Assembly: GCA_003990705.1 (NCBI GenBank)
Contig: AP018318.1
Span: 3,165,501 to 3,229,500, forward strand
Direction of reading: 5' to 3'
Length of the DNA: 64,000 bases
Source: Nostoc sp. HK-01
Lineage (GTDB): Bacteria > Cyanobacteriota > Cyanobacteriia > Cyanobacteriales > Nostocaceae
The notes under the pieces are model-generated. The model was not told the DNA's origin and made no database searches. It worked only from the letters and a program-made list of their open reading frames with translations. The translations under genes and the position numbers were made by a program. Positions 54,235 through 64,000 of the stretch are shown in pieces (position 1 is the first letter of the stretch; every line of letters begins with the position of its first letter).

Positions 54235-55509
54235 CTATTTCCGCACAGTCACCACTGGTAATTGTACTGTGACAGTCGTACCTGATGCAGCATCAGAAGA
54301 AATAGAAAATTCTCCACCATGAGCATTGACAATGCGTTTCGTAATCGCCAGCCCCAGTCCAGTACCAGCAGATTTTGTTGAGAAGAATGGCTGAGTGAGT
54401 TTAGAGAGAATTTCTGAAGGAATTGGCTCACCGCCATTACAAACATTGATGCAAACTTGACCTGGAGATGAATTTTTCACTTCCCAAATAATCACATCTC
54501 CTGAAGCAACTGCTTCACAAGCATTACGCACAACATTGATAAATACTTGTTTGAGCTTATCTTTATCTCCTAAAATTTTGACTGGATGTGGACTGGGGAT
54601 AAATTCAATTTTGTGTGAGAGTGCTTCTGGCATTTCTCTAATTAATTGCTGCAATTCCTGAATAAACTCATTCACATCTAATTCACCCAGTTGCAACACT
54701 TGGGGTTTAGCATAAAGCAAAATTTCACTCAGCAGATTTTCTAACCGTGTAGCTTCGCTCAGTGCTAACGATAATCGCTCTTTAGCTGCTGAGTTTAATA
54801 TAGTTTTTTTGAAGTAGTTTAATCCCATGATCATTGTCGTCAAGGGATTCCGAATTTCATGGACAATCATGGCTGCAAACTCGCCAATAGCCGCGAGTCG
54901 TTCTTGTTCTACCAGCTTGGCTTGGGCTGTCCGCAGTTCGGCAGTGCGTTTTTCTACTTCAGACTCTAAAACTTGATTAAATTTGCACTGTTGTTGGTAG
55001 AGATAATAATTATCAATGGCTGTAGCTGCCCGTTCTGCAAATACTTCGGCAACTTGAATTTCTTCTTTTATAAACTCTCTTTGCTGGCGATGAAAAGAGC
55101 AGATAGTCCCAATTACTTTTCCTTCTGCTGTCCGTAATGGTATGCCTAAATAAGCATAGTAACCTTCGGGAATCTGCCCATACTCAGGATTTTTTACCGC
55201 ATCTTCTACTGCTAAGGGGCGACCAATTTCGATTACAGTCCCAGTGAGTAAACCATGTAGTGAATAGACATGTTCACCCTCACCCATATCAATACTACTA
55301 GCTAGTACTTGCTCAAAACCTTTTTGGCACACGGTCACAACTGACCAATCTACTTCTAGTAATTCACTAACTCCACAGGCAATACTCTGTAGGTAACTAT
55401 TTAGCTCCCCAGATCGATAGTTCAAACAGGATAAAAATGCGATCGCTCGTCTTTCGCGCTGCCATAGTTGCTTTTGCAACAAACTTGTTTTACCACTGGC
55501 TTTGCTCAT
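54235..55509 (-). CDS. GAF-domain sensor histidine kinase
   Basis: A 424-residue cytoplasmic kinase without membrane spans. A GAF domain (about 35-165) with LGIPLRTAEGKVIGTICSFH is followed by a coiled coil (EVEKRTAELRTAQAKLVEQE) and the dimerisation/phosphoacceptor region with His217 in IVHEIRNPLTTM. The ATP domain has N box VFINVVRNACEAV, G1 and F boxes (PFFSTKSAGTGLGLAIT) and the C-terminal HGGEFSISSD. The GAF domain lacks the chromophore cysteine context of phytochromes, so it likely binds a small ligand or senses redox. No response regulator is adjacent, so it is an orphan kinase. It stops 131 bases before the ABC genes. Confidence 0.92.
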   Translation of the reverse strand: MSKASGKTSLLQKQLWQRERRAIAFLSCLNYRSGELNSYLQSIACGVSELLEVDWSVVTVCQKGFEQVLASSIDMGEGEHVYSLHGLLTGTVIEIGRPLAVEDAVKNPEYGQIPEGYYAYLGIPLRTAEGKVIGTICSFHRQQREFIKEEIQVAEVFAERAATAIDNYYLYQQQCKFNQVLESEVEKRTAELRTAQAKLVEQERLAAIGEFAAMIVHEIRNPLTTMIMGLNYFKKTILNSAAKERLSLALSEATRLENLLSEILLYAKPQVLQLGELDVNEFIQELQQLIREMPEALSHKIEFIPSPHPVKILGDKDKLKQVFINVVRNACEAVASGDVIIWEVKNSSPGQVCINVCNGGEPIPSEILSKLTQPFFSTKSAGTGLGLAITKRIVNAHGGEFSISSDAASGTTVTVQLPVVTVRK

Positions 55510-56412
55510 ATTTGCCTGTTGCAGAAGTTAATATTTTTTTAATAATCATTAATCCTAAGTTCAAAATCTTCTCCAGTAATTATCCTGGACATATATCATA
55601 ATTTAACTAACTTTGGATTTTCGATTTAATCATAAGAAATAATACTGGAATTACATCCTAATTTCTACTATTGATTAATAAATATTTGATTAAATTAATA
55701 AATTTTAATAACATCTCAATTAAAGAGTAAATTCGTTAAATAGTTCCTGAATATTATCTACTAATAATATAGAGGTTAATCTAAGATTAATACATAGTTA
55801 ACAATTAGCTAAGTTTTAAGCTATTGCAAAGTTACGATGAAAATATAGCGGTAGTCAGATATGTTAGGACAATTTGAAAGCTTGAATGCCAGGAATAATA
55901 AAACTTTTTCTCCAGCATAGCTGCCTTCTGCGATAAATCTGCGACGCAGAACTGATATCAGTTATCATTCCGTGTATCTGTGCAGAAACCGGAAAACCCT
56001 CTTCTCATCTGTCTCTTTGTAAGCTAATCAGCATTTAAGCTGCACTATTGAAATTGTAAATAAATGACTTAAACCCTCTCCTCTGCCCCTCTGCTCACGC
56101 CAGTCGCTACAAGTCGGGGAACCCGCCCAACGCGCTGGCTCCCCTGCGGTCTAAACTGCAAACTAGGTGCTTAACAGCTTATGTGATCACCCGTAATCTT
56201 AGTCTCTTATTAATAAAAAACAGTATTTACACTGTCGGCAATTGTAAAAAATAAAGCGAATATTTTGATAGATATTATACTCGTTATGTCAAAAATAACG
56301 GGAATTAACTAGATAACTAGTCTGGCAGAATAAATTTTCTAGTTACGTTGGCAAGTCCTATTTGTCAAGGACTACAGCGACTTCGAGCGCCGAGAAAAAT
56401 GACTCAATATTC
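55510..56412. other. Long AT-rich gap, no gene seen
   Basis: About 900 bases between the divergent kinase and TpsB genes hold no ORF that I can support. It is AT-rich to about 55,860. From about 56,095 to 56,155 it has a degenerate dispersed repeat (CAGTCGCTACAAGTCGGGGA and CGCGCTGGCTCCCCTGC). It probably contains the promoters of both genes. Confidence 0.6.
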
Positions 56413-58212
56413 ATGCGTGGGTATTTAAGTGTGAAGACAGAATTGATAATTAATTATACGCACAGACATATACAAATTTGTCAACCGCGCATAATACCAC
56501 TGAAGCCTTTAACATTCAGCTTTGTTATTGCAGCAGTATTGTGCAATTATCATCAGGCGATCGCCCAAACTTCTAATCCTCAGACCTTACCATCTGGAAG
56601 GATTGAAGAGATTTCTGTTCCTTCCTTACCTTCAGATGCACTACCGCAACCATCAGACCAAGAGCCATTACTTCCACCTGTGCAGTTACCTGGTGAAGCG
56701 ACACCCACAGAGGATGATTCTAATGCCAAATTCCGGGTTGATCGCATTGAAGTTGTTGGTAGTACAGTATTTAAACCAGAAGATTTTGCCCCAATTACAG
56801 CCCCTTTTGTGGGACGAGAAGTAACCTTTGCAGACTTATTACAAGTCAAAGAAGCCATCAGTAAGTTCTACACAGATAAAGGCTATGTCACTACAGGGGC
56901 TTTAATTTCACCGCAAACAGTAGATGCGGGAGTGATCAAAATTCAGGTGGTTGAAGGTAGTTTACAAGAAATCCAAATTGTCGGGAATCGGCGATTAAAT
57001 AGCAACTACATTCGCGATCGCATCCGCATTGGTGCAGGAAAACCCCTAAATGTGCCACGCTTACTGGAAAAGCTGCAACAACTCCGACTCGATCCACGCA
57101 TTAAAAACATCTCTGCGGAATTGCAAACTGGTACAACTCCCGGAACGAATATTTTACGTGTCGAAGTTCAAGAAGCCGACACCTTCACAGCTACAGTCAC
57201 CTTAGATAATGGGCGATCGCCCAGTGTTGGTAGTTTTCGCCGGGGTATAGATGTACAAGAAGCCAATTTACTGGGTTTGGGAGATACCTTGAGTGTAGGT
57301 TATACCAATACCGATGGCAGTAATACAATCGCTGCTAGTTACACATTACCCGTTAATGCTTACAATGGCGCTTTATCCTTTAGTGTTAACCAAGGCTGGA
57401 ACAACGTCATTGAAAAACCATTTAGCGTTCTCGATATTCAGTCAAATAGCACCGCTTACGAATTCGGATTTAGACAACCATTACTGCAAAAGCCAACCCA
57501 AGAATTAGCGGTGGGGGTATCCTTCTCACGTCAAGAAAGTCAAACAAAAATCGGTCTAGATAATATTGGCGGCTTTCCTTTATCGCCTGGTGCAGATGAT
57601 AATGGTAAAACCAATATTTCTGCCTTGCGCTTTACCCAAGAGTATACCCAACGCAGCAGTAGACAAGTTTTTGCCGCGCGATCGCAATTCAGTTTGGGAG
57701 TCGATTGGTTTGGAGCCAATGTCAGCAACGAGGCTCCCGATAGCCGCTTTTTTAGTTGGCGGGGACAAGCACAGTGGGTACAACAATTCGCACCAGATAC
57801 CCTGTTTTTAACTAGAGGCGATTTACAAATAGCCGCAGATACCCTCGTACCTTTAGAGCAATTTGGTCTGGGTGGACAGCTAAGTGTGCGGGGCTATCGC
57901 CAGGATACATTACTCACAGATAACGGTATCTTGTTTTCCTCAGAATTTCGATTTCCGATTGTGCGTGCTAACAAAATCCAAGGAGTCCTACAACTAGCAC
58001 CTTTTATTGATGTTGGTAAAGGCTGGAATACCAAAGGTAACAATCCCTCTTCAAGCACATTAGTAGGTGCTGGGTTAGGGCTGTTGTGGAAACAAGGTAA
58101 TAACTTCTCCGCCCGTTTGGATTGGGGAATTCCGCTGATATCAGTGGATGGTGCAAAAGAAACTCTCCAAGAAAATGGTTTGTACTTTTCTATGCAGTAT
58201 TCGCCATTTTGA
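56413..58212 (+). CDS. TpsB outer membrane transporter (ShlB/FhaC type)
   Basis: A 599-residue Omp85-family pore that exports TpsA proteins in two-partner secretion. A signal region (about 34-52, LTFSFVIAAVLCNYHQAIAQ) precedes a proline-rich linker, two POTRA domains (about 105-260; FRVDRIEVVGSTVFKPEDFA, then IQIVGNRRLNSNYIRDRI) and a 16-strand barrel with the conserved FGLGGQLSVRGYRQD motif near 490, which includes the RGY of the L6 loop. The C-terminus ends in FSMQYSPF, the terminal Phe expected for barrel insertion. The frame is open from a TTG at 56362; ATG 56413 is preferred. Two TpsA genes follow. Confidence 0.92.
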   Translation: MRGYLSVKTELIINYTHRHIQICQPRIIPLKPLTFSFVIAAVLCNYHQAIAQTSNPQTLPSGRIEEISVPSLPSDALPQPSDQEPLLPPVQLPGEATPTEDDSNAKFRVDRIEVVGSTVFKPEDFAPITAPFVGREVTFADLLQVKEAISKFYTDKGYVTTGALISPQTVDAGVIKIQVVEGSLQEIQIVGNRRLNSNYIRDRIRIGAGKPLNVPRLLEKLQQLRLDPRIKNISAELQTGTTPGTNILRVEVQEADTFTATVTLDNGRSPSVGSFRRGIDVQEANLLGLGDTLSVGYTNTDGSNTIAASYTLPVNAYNGALSFSVNQGWNNVIEKPFSVLDIQSNSTAYEFGFRQPLLQKPTQELAVGVSFSRQESQTKIGLDNIGGFPLSPGADDNGKTNISALRFTQEYTQRSSRQVFAARSQFSLGVDWFGANVSNEAPDSRFFSWRGQAQWVQQFAPDTLFLTRGDLQIAADTLVPLEQFGLGGQLSVRGYRQDTLLTDNGILFSSEFRFPIVRANKIQGVLQLAPFIDVGKGWNTKGNNPSSSTLVGAGLGLLWKQGNNFSARLDWGIPLISVDGAKETLQENGLYFSMQYSPF

Positions 58213-58234
58213 TAGCAAAAGTGGCGTTGCATCA

Positions 58235-58340
58235 ATGCGGGATTGTCATGGCGAGTGCAACGAAGTAGAACGACGCATTACTACCCTGCGGGAAGCCGCG
58301 CGTCTGCACTTACTTCGCGATCGCTACGTACCCTACTAGT
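58235..58340. repeat. Degenerate palindromic repeat between TpsB and TpsA genes
   Basis: The segment contains GTGCAACGAAGTAGAACGAC, GCGGGAAGCCGCGCGTCTGC and CTTCGCGATCGCTACGTACC, words of dispersed cyanobacterial palindromes. The gap to 58575 has no supported ORF. Confidence 0.5.
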
Positions 58341-58575
58341 TCGCCGTAATCCCAATTCACAAAAATCTTGATACACATGCAAGAACTTGTAGGAGCAAAC
58401 GGCTTTCTGTCCAGTGTGATACGCGGGTTTTCTTACTTGAGTAAACTGTTCAATTCTGATTGAGAATTGCTGTATGCACATAAATTTTGTCAATCTCCCT
58501 GTCTCAATCATTTTGTGAATTGGTATGACTGCATTGGGAACAATAAACACGTAATAAAAAACAAGAAATCGGTTG

Positions 58576-61038
58576 ATGAAATTAACTTTTGTTGGGTTTT
58601 ACTTTCTCGGTGCAATCTGCATATCTGCAATTTACAACAATTGTGTTCAGGCGCAAGTAATACCTGACAACACTCTTAATACTGCTGTGAGTGGTAGTAG
58701 TAATTACACCATCATCAACGGCACTCGTGTCGGCAATAATTTATTTCATAGCTTTAGCCAATTCTCTATACCTACAGGCGATTCTGTTCTGTTTAATAAT
58801 TCCACTACCGTAGAAAACATCTTCACCCGTGTCACAGGTGGGAGTGTGTCGAATATCGATGGCACAATCAGCGCCAACGGTAGTGCTAATTTATTCTTGC
58901 TGAATCCTGCGGGGATTTTGTTTGGAGCTAATGCTAAATTGAATATTGGGGGTTCTTTTGTTGGTACTAGTGCAAATAGCATAGTATTTGCAGACAGGTT
59001 AAAGTTTAGCGCCACCGATACTACATCGCCAGCCTTATTAACAATGAGCGCCCCTGTAGGTTTGCAACTTGGTAGCAATCCAGGCGCGATTACCGTTCAA
59101 GGAGCCGGACACAATGCTAACTTCAGTGCATCGTCATCAATATCTGGACTCAACCTCGGTACAAGAGGATTACAGCTACAATCTGGCAAAACCTTAGCAT
59201 TAGTGGGTGGGAATATTGCCTTAAATGGAGGCTTACTCTCGGCACCAGGAGGACAAATAGAACTAGGTAGCGTCAGTAACGCCAATGTTGTTCTCAATTC
59301 CACTTCTCAAGGCTTTACCCTGAGTTATCCCAATACAGCAAGTTTCGGCAATATTACCCTCACCCAACGAGCTTTAGCATCTACACGCGATCTCAGTCGA
59401 GGAAATGGCGGATCTGTCAATATTCAAGGCAAGCAAGTAAGTATCCGCGATGGTTCTTTGGTATTAGTCCAAAATCGGAGTAATCAAGCTGCTGGTAATA
59501 TTGTTGTTAATGCTACAGAATCATTGGATATTATCGGTAAGTCACCTAATTTTGCGAGTTCTAGCAGTTTAGTCAATGACACAGTATCTTCTGCCGCAGC
59601 AGGGCATATCATCGTCAATACCCCAAAGTTAAATATTGATCAAGGTGGTTACATCATCAACCGCACATTTAGTGCCGCCTCTGGGGGCAAAATTATCATC
59701 AATAGTGATGCAGTGGATGTCAATGGTTTTGCATTAGGCGATCCTTCACCTTTTCGAGCCGTTAGTCAAATATTAACCGCTTCTTTTGGTAAGGGAAAGG
59801 GCGGAGATATTTCCATTACCACGCAAGATTTATCTATTTCAGCGGGAGCCAATATAGCCGCTAGACCTTATTCTTCAGGTAAGGGCGGCGATGTGAATAT
59901 CACAGCAGATACAATTCTGGTGACAGGTGAAGGAACTCCAAAAGGTAGTTATTTTAGTTTACTTTCTGCTGCAACATTCGGGGTTGGCGATGCCGGGAAT
60001 TTGGACATTAAAACCCGTAAGCTATCGGTTCAAGCTGGTGGTAGAGTATCGGCTTCGAGCATAATTCTCGGAAATGCAGGTTCACTGACTATCAACGCGT
60101 CAGAATCGATTGATGTGAGTGGGATGAAACCTGGAGAAACCCCCAGTTATATTGGTAGTGCTGTTCTACCTGTAGGCGCTTTTAGTAAAATTTCCCGCGC
60201 TAATGCAGGTAACACTACTATTAACGCCCCACTTGTTACTGTCTCTGATGGTGCGACGATTTTTGTTCAAAATACTGGCTCTGGGACAGCGGGCAATTTG
60301 CAAATTAATGCCAATACCCTCACACTCAAGAATGGTGGAAACCTTTTAGCTTCCACAAAAGCAGGCGAAGGAGGTAACATCAACTTGCAACTACGAGATT
60401 TACTACTTATGCGTTACGGTGGTTTTGTTAGCGCCGAAGCAGATGGTAGTGGCAATGGTGGCAATATTAGTATTAATGCTCCGGTGATTGTTGGGCTGGA
60501 AAATAGTGACATTATTGCCAATGCAGTACAAGGAAAGGGTGGCAATATTATCATTACAACTCAAGGTATTATTGGTCTACAATTCCGCGATACCCTGACT
60601 CCAAGAGAAGATTTGACTAATGATATTACAGCCAGTTCCGCATTTAATGTCAATGGCACGGTGGAAATTAATAACATTGGTGTTGACCCAAATTCAGGTT
60701 TAGTAAAACTACCAGCAAATGTGACTGATCCATCACAGCAAATAGCGAGTGGTTGTTCCGCTAATCCCAGTAGTAGTTTTGTCGCTACCGGACGAGGTGG
60801 GATACCACAAAATCCCACACAGGAAATTAGGAGCGATCGCGCTTGGTCTGATGTCCGCGACATCTCTGCATTCAACAAAACACAACAAGTCCAAGCCCAA
60901 ACACCCAAATCACCAGAAACTCTTGTCCAAGCCACTTCTTGGCATCGTAATACCCAAGGCAAAATTGAATTAATTGCAGCTAAATCTTCTACAAATGTTC
61001 AGCCATCGTTAAGCTGTGCAGCAGTTCCCAAAAGTTAA
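58576..61038 (+). CDS. TpsA exoprotein 1, filamentous haemagglutinin N-terminal domain
   Basis: An 820-residue secreted protein. After a signal peptide (to about NNCVQAQ) the TPS domain reads NTAVSGSSNYTIINGTRVGN and NLFHSFSQFSIPTGDSV, then ANLFLLNPAGILFGANAKL, where the usual NPNG box is NPAG. Glycine- and asparagine-rich parallel beta-helix repeats continue to about 690. The C-terminal block VGVDPNSGLVKLPANVTDPS, then CSANPSSSFVATGRGG and SDRAWSDVRDIS is a conserved tail of cyanobacterial members often called S-layer family. It is probably exported by the TpsB just upstream and may act in adhesion. TTG precedes the ATG; the ATG at 58576 is used. Confidence 0.9.
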   Translation: MKLTFVGFYFLGAICISAIYNNCVQAQVIPDNTLNTAVSGSSNYTIINGTRVGNNLFHSFSQFSIPTGDSVLFNNSTTVENIFTRVTGGSVSNIDGTISANGSANLFLLNPAGILFGANAKLNIGGSFVGTSANSIVFADRLKFSATDTTSPALLTMSAPVGLQLGSNPGAITVQGAGHNANFSASSSISGLNLGTRGLQLQSGKTLALVGGNIALNGGLLSAPGGQIELGSVSNANVVLNSTSQGFTLSYPNTASFGNITLTQRALASTRDLSRGNGGSVNIQGKQVSIRDGSLVLVQNRSNQAAGNIVVNATESLDIIGKSPNFASSSSLVNDTVSSAAAGHIIVNTPKLNIDQGGYIINRTFSAASGGKIIINSDAVDVNGFALGDPSPFRAVSQILTASFGKGKGGDISITTQDLSISAGANIAARPYSSGKGGDVNITADTILVTGEGTPKGSYFSLLSAATFGVGDAGNLDIKTRKLSVQAGGRVSASSIILGNAGSLTINASESIDVSGMKPGETPSYIGSAVLPVGAFSKISRANAGNTTINAPLVTVSDGATIFVQNTGSGTAGNLQINANTLTLKNGGNLLASTKAGEGGNINLQLRDLLLMRYGGFVSAEADGSGNGGNISINAPVIVGLENSDIIANAVQGKGGNIIITTQGIIGLQFRDTLTPREDLTNDITASSAFNVNGTVEINNIGVDPNSGLVKLPANVTDPSQQIASGCSANPSSSFVATGRGGIPQNPTQEIRSDRAWSDVRDISAFNKTQQVQAQTPKSPETLVQATSWHRNTQGKIELIAAKSSTNVQPSLSCAAVPKS

Positions 61039-61105
61039 ATCTTCATAGTATTACAACTCTCATCTGGGAACACTAAATTACCTGTAGAAAATTAGAGATG
61101 AATTG

Positions 61106-63541
61106 ATGAAAGTAAGTTTTGCTAACTTGGGCTTCATTGGTGCAATTTTTCTATCTATGATTTGCAACAGTAGTGTTCAAGCGCAAGTCAAACCTGATGG
61201 CACTCTCAATACCATTGTGACTGGCAGTAATAGTTACACCATCACGGGAGGCACTGTTGTTGACAAGAATTTATTTCATAGCTTCAGCCAATTTTCGATT
61301 CCCAGCAACGGCTCTGTCACCTTCAGCTATAGTGGCAATATCCAAAACATTTTTAGTCGTGTCACTGGCAATAGTGTTTCTGACATTGATGGAAGCATTA
61401 ACGCTAGTGCAAATCTATTTTTACTCAACCCTGCGGGGATTATTTTTGGTAAAAACGCCAGTTTGAATATTAGTGGTTCCTTTGTAGCGACAACTGCCAA
61501 TAGCATTAAGTTTGCTGATGGAACTGAATTTAGTGCAGTTAGTCCGCAAACAAACACATTGTTAACTATGAGTGTGCCTATTGGACTACAAATGGGGAAT
61601 TATCCTTCACCTATACAAGTTCAAGGTACAGGACATAGCTTAAATAGTATCAATAGTTTTTCTCCTTTAATTCGTAATCCTAGCTCAACAAAATTGCAAG
61701 TACAGTCAGGCAAAACCCTGGCACTGGTGGGTGGTAATATCAATTTGAATGGCGCTACCATAACGGCTGAAACAGGGCAAATAGCATTAGGTAGTTTAGG
61801 TGGTGCAGGATTAGTTAGTTTAGTACCAACTACTCAAGGCTACAAATTGGAGTATGAGCAGGGACAAAGTTTTGCTGATATTCAACTAGCGCAAAAGTCG
61901 CTCTTAGATGTGAGTGGGTTCAACTCTGGTGCAGTTCAACTTCAGGGCAAAAATATCAACTTTACTGATGGTTCGTTGATTTTCTCCAAAAATTATGGCA
62001 GTCTTCCCAGTGGAGATATTCATTTAAAAGCATCAGAAGCGATCGCAATTATTGGCACAACACCCAATGCTAAAATTCGCAGTTGGATTCGCTCGGAAGC
62101 CTTGGGGAAGGGAGCCAGCGCCAATATCAGTATCTTCACTCCTCGTTTGACGCTTCAAGAAGGTTCAGGAATAAATACTGTAACTTTTGGATCTGCTAAC
62201 AGTGGCGACATTCACATAAAAGCGACAGATATGCAAGTATCGGGCTTTTCTAGCCTGAATCCCACTGGTGTCACTTCCATTGCCACTGGCACTTATGGAA
62301 AAGGAACAGCTGGTAATCTTTTAGTGGAGGGGAATAATTTACTAGTTTCTGAGGGAGCTTCTTTATCTTCGGTGACATTTGGTCGAGGCTCCAGCGGTCA
62401 GGTGATAATTCGTAATCAAAATACCACAGTCATGGGCGAAAGCCCTTCTGGGCTTTATAGCAATATTAGTCTAACTAGCTTTGCAACTGGAAATACTCAA
62501 GATTTGATATTAGATACTGGCAAGTTACAAATATTGAATGGTGGAGCAATTGGTTCATCTGCATTCTTTCAAGGTAATGGGGGAAATGTACAAATCAAAG
62601 CCAGGGAAGCGATCGCCATTAGTGGTAGCAGTAGTAACAATAACAGTAATATTAACTCTTCTGCTGTGCGTTTAAGTCCTCAGTTACGCCAAATATTTAG
62701 CTTACCAGATATACTGACGGCAAATGCTGGTAATGTCAGTATTAATACACCCAAGCTGACACTCAGCGATAGTGGGACAGTCAGTGTTACTAGTCAAGGT
62801 ACTGGTAACGCGGGCAATCTTCAGATCACCGCAGATCAGATCCAATTAAAAAATCAAGCCTTAATTCAGGCACAGACAGAATCTGGTCAGGGTGGTGATA
62901 TCAACTTGCAAGTAGGAAGTTTGCTGCTGATGCGCGATCGCAGTAAAATTACAGCCACAGCAGGCGGTCAGGGTAATGGCGGTAATATCAATATCAACGC
63001 ACCTATCATTGTGGGTTTAGAAGATAGTGACATTATTGCGAATGCAGTACAAGGAAAGGGTGGAAATATTCAAATCATCACTCAGGGGATTATCGGTTTA
63101 GAATATCGTCCGCAACTGACACCAGAAAATGATATTACTGCTAGTTCCCAATTTGGGGTGAATGGTACAGTCGAAGTGAATAATGTTGGTGTTGACCCTA
63201 ATTCTGGTTTAGTGGAATTGCCAGCAAATGTCAGTGATCCATCTCAACAAATTGCTAGTGGATGTGCAAATACCAACGGTAGTAGTTTTGTCGCTACAGG
63301 AAGAGGTGGCATACCGCAAAATCCGACACAGGATATTAGGAGCGATCGCACTTGGTCAGACATACGTGATATCTCTGCATTCCACACCACAAAGCAATTG
63401 CCAGCCCAAACACTTTCTTCCTCAAAAATTCTTGTCCAAGCAACATCCTGGAGACGCAACGCCCAAGGCAAAATCGAATTAATTGCTCCTCAAGTAGCCA
63501 ATGTTCAAACATCTCTCACTTGTGCTGCACAAATAAAATAA
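61106..63541 (+). CDS. TpsA exoprotein 2, paralogue of the preceding gene
   Basis: An 811-residue product of the same design as exoprotein 1, lying 67 bases downstream. The TPS domain contains NTIVTGSNSYTITGGTVVDK and LFHSFSQFSIPSNGS, with LFLLNPAGIIFGKNASLN. The region before the end is nearly identical to exoprotein 1 (GLEDSDIIANAVQGKGGNI, VGVDPNSGLVELPANVSDPS, RSDRTWSDIRDIS), while the middle is clearly diverged (only the repeat pattern is shared). Two cysteines flank the tail. The pair arose by tandem duplication; the diverged middle suggests different ligands. Both are probably exported by the single TpsB. Confidence 0.9.
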   Translation: MKVSFANLGFIGAIFLSMICNSSVQAQVKPDGTLNTIVTGSNSYTITGGTVVDKNLFHSFSQFSIPSNGSVTFSYSGNIQNIFSRVTGNSVSDIDGSINASANLFLLNPAGIIFGKNASLNISGSFVATTANSIKFADGTEFSAVSPQTNTLLTMSVPIGLQMGNYPSPIQVQGTGHSLNSINSFSPLIRNPSSTKLQVQSGKTLALVGGNINLNGATITAETGQIALGSLGGAGLVSLVPTTQGYKLEYEQGQSFADIQLAQKSLLDVSGFNSGAVQLQGKNINFTDGSLIFSKNYGSLPSGDIHLKASEAIAIIGTTPNAKIRSWIRSEALGKGASANISIFTPRLTLQEGSGINTVTFGSANSGDIHIKATDMQVSGFSSLNPTGVTSIATGTYGKGTAGNLLVEGNNLLVSEGASLSSVTFGRGSSGQVIIRNQNTTVMGESPSGLYSNISLTSFATGNTQDLILDTGKLQILNGGAIGSSAFFQGNGGNVQIKAREAIAISGSSSNNNSNINSSAVRLSPQLRQIFSLPDILTANAGNVSINTPKLTLSDSGTVSVTSQGTGNAGNLQITADQIQLKNQALIQAQTESGQGGDINLQVGSLLLMRDRSKITATAGGQGNGGNININAPIIVGLEDSDIIANAVQGKGGNIQIITQGIIGLEYRPQLTPENDITASSQFGVNGTVEVNNVGVDPNSGLVELPANVSDPSQQIASGCANTNGSSFVATGRGGIPQNPTQDIRSDRTWSDIRDISAFHTTKQLPAQTLSSSKILVQATSWRRNAQGKIELIAPQVANVQTSLTCAAQIK

Positions 63542-63810
63542 TAGCTACTCTACAAAGATGCTTCGCGTTAACAAAAGCAGTGTTTTGTGCTGACTATCTA
63601 GTGCAAGCAATACTCTCAATATATCAGGATAAAGTATTTTAAGTAATGTTAGGGATGTATTTTGTAGTTAAAAGACCCTATAACGGGTAATAATCCCAAC
63701 TATTTAGATAGGAAATCTTGATTAATATATTATTTCATAGATTTGAAACCAGACTATCTACTCACTTTGGTATTAATAATTATTGCTAACATAATATACC
63801 CAAAATATCA

Positions 63811-64000
63811 ATGAAATTATCTTTACTTAGTTTATTGCCGAGTATTAGCCTAATTTGTTGTTTGACTGCAACATCTCATGTCAAAGCCAACACTGTCAAT
63901 AACCAGCAATTTCAACAAATGGCTGGTCAAGAATTAGCTTTTAAGAAACAAGTTTTATCTAATTTAGGCTCAGTTGGTCGCGTACAACAAGCATATTTTT
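63811..64000 (+). CDS. Probable type IV pilin-like G/H protein (start only)
   Basis: The frame starts at ATG 63811 and runs off the right edge. The visible 63 residues have a hydrophobic leader (MKLSLLSLLPSISLICCLTA) and then QFQQMAGQELAFKKQVLSNL with SVGRVQQAYF, resembling the NRAQQAYFLE motif of cyanobacterial type IV pilin-like G/H proteins. Only the beginning is seen, so the call is tentative. The gap 63542-63810 contains no other ORF. Confidence 0.5.
   Translation, partial: MKLSLLSLLPSISLICCLTATSHVKANTVNNQQFQQMAGQELAFKKQVLSNLGSVGRVQQAYF

Overview
The window looks like chromosome of a filamentous, probably heterocyst-forming (Nostocales-type) cyanobacterium. Evidence: very many GCGATCGC/GCGATCG (HIP1) octamers inside and outside genes, moderate-to-low GC, the cyanobacterial photosystem II protein Psb34, a HetF-like CHAT protein, an XisH/XisI pair, short tandem heptanucleotide repeats, and dense small palindromic repeats (MITE/REP type). 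No rRNA genes and one tRNA gene (Ser, GGA) are seen.

Layout. 1-6,700: start of an M16 zinc protease (runs off the left edge), a CorA-type metal transporter, a large UPF0182 membrane protein and a secreted pentapeptide/TPR protein. 6,700-9,000: a 33-residue membrane micro-ORF with its own terminator, a lone SbcD-like nuclease subunit and a small membrane protein. 9,000-14,850: the accessory island. It holds a perfect 26-bp palindrome, a 21-bp minisatellite, a NACHT-HEAT NTPase whose ORF carries a repeat element read in frame, and a HEAT-metallophosphoesterase ORF. These two ORFs were evidently one gene: an exact 13-bp tandem duplication shifts the frame between them. An insertion sequence follows, sitting inside a palindromic repeat with a 10-bp target duplication. 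14,850-24,900: leucyl-tRNA synthetase, a Uma2 nuclease, a large secreted TPR-CHAT protein, a COG3650-like protein, inositol monophosphatase, a thermonuclease lipoprotein and a 2Fe-2S ferredoxin. 24,950-31,300: tRNA-Ser, a HetF-like CHAT protein, psb34, a TPR protein and a decayed DUF3137 gene. 31,500-39,450: a 5'-nucleotidase family enzyme, then a DUF2243-DUF4129-DUF4350-MoxR-CPBP-DUF58 gene string and XisH/XisI. 40,185-45,830: redox and detoxification genes (two SDRs, two glutathione transferases, a dienelactone hydrolase, a methyltransferase). 45,900-49,050: SpoIIM-like, membrane and RDD proteins, with a threefold nest of repeat elements. 49,288-49,759: a seven-repeat CRISPR array without cas genes, whose last repeat forms the 3' end of an ArsC/Spx-like gene. 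50,300-55,500: two ABC half-exporters forming a probable heterodimer with one degenerate nucleotide site, and a GAF histidine kinase. 56,400-63,550: a two-partner secretion locus, one TpsB pore with two paralogous TpsA exoproteins. The start of a probable pilin-like protein lies at the right edge.

How the genes work together. The MoxR/DUF58/DUF4129/DUF4350 genes and the RDD/SpoIIM/membrane trio belong to families that often cluster together and suggest an envelope-associated chaperone or protease-control module. The strongest candidate for an undescribed system is the NACHT-HEAT-metallophosphoesterase gene (9,627-12,894): the sensor-NTPase architecture of bacterial conflict proteins with a phosphoesterase as possible C-terminal effector, in a repeat-rich hypervariable setting, and now split by a potentially reversible 13-bp duplication.

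All calls come from reading motifs in the sequence. No database search or structure prediction was run.
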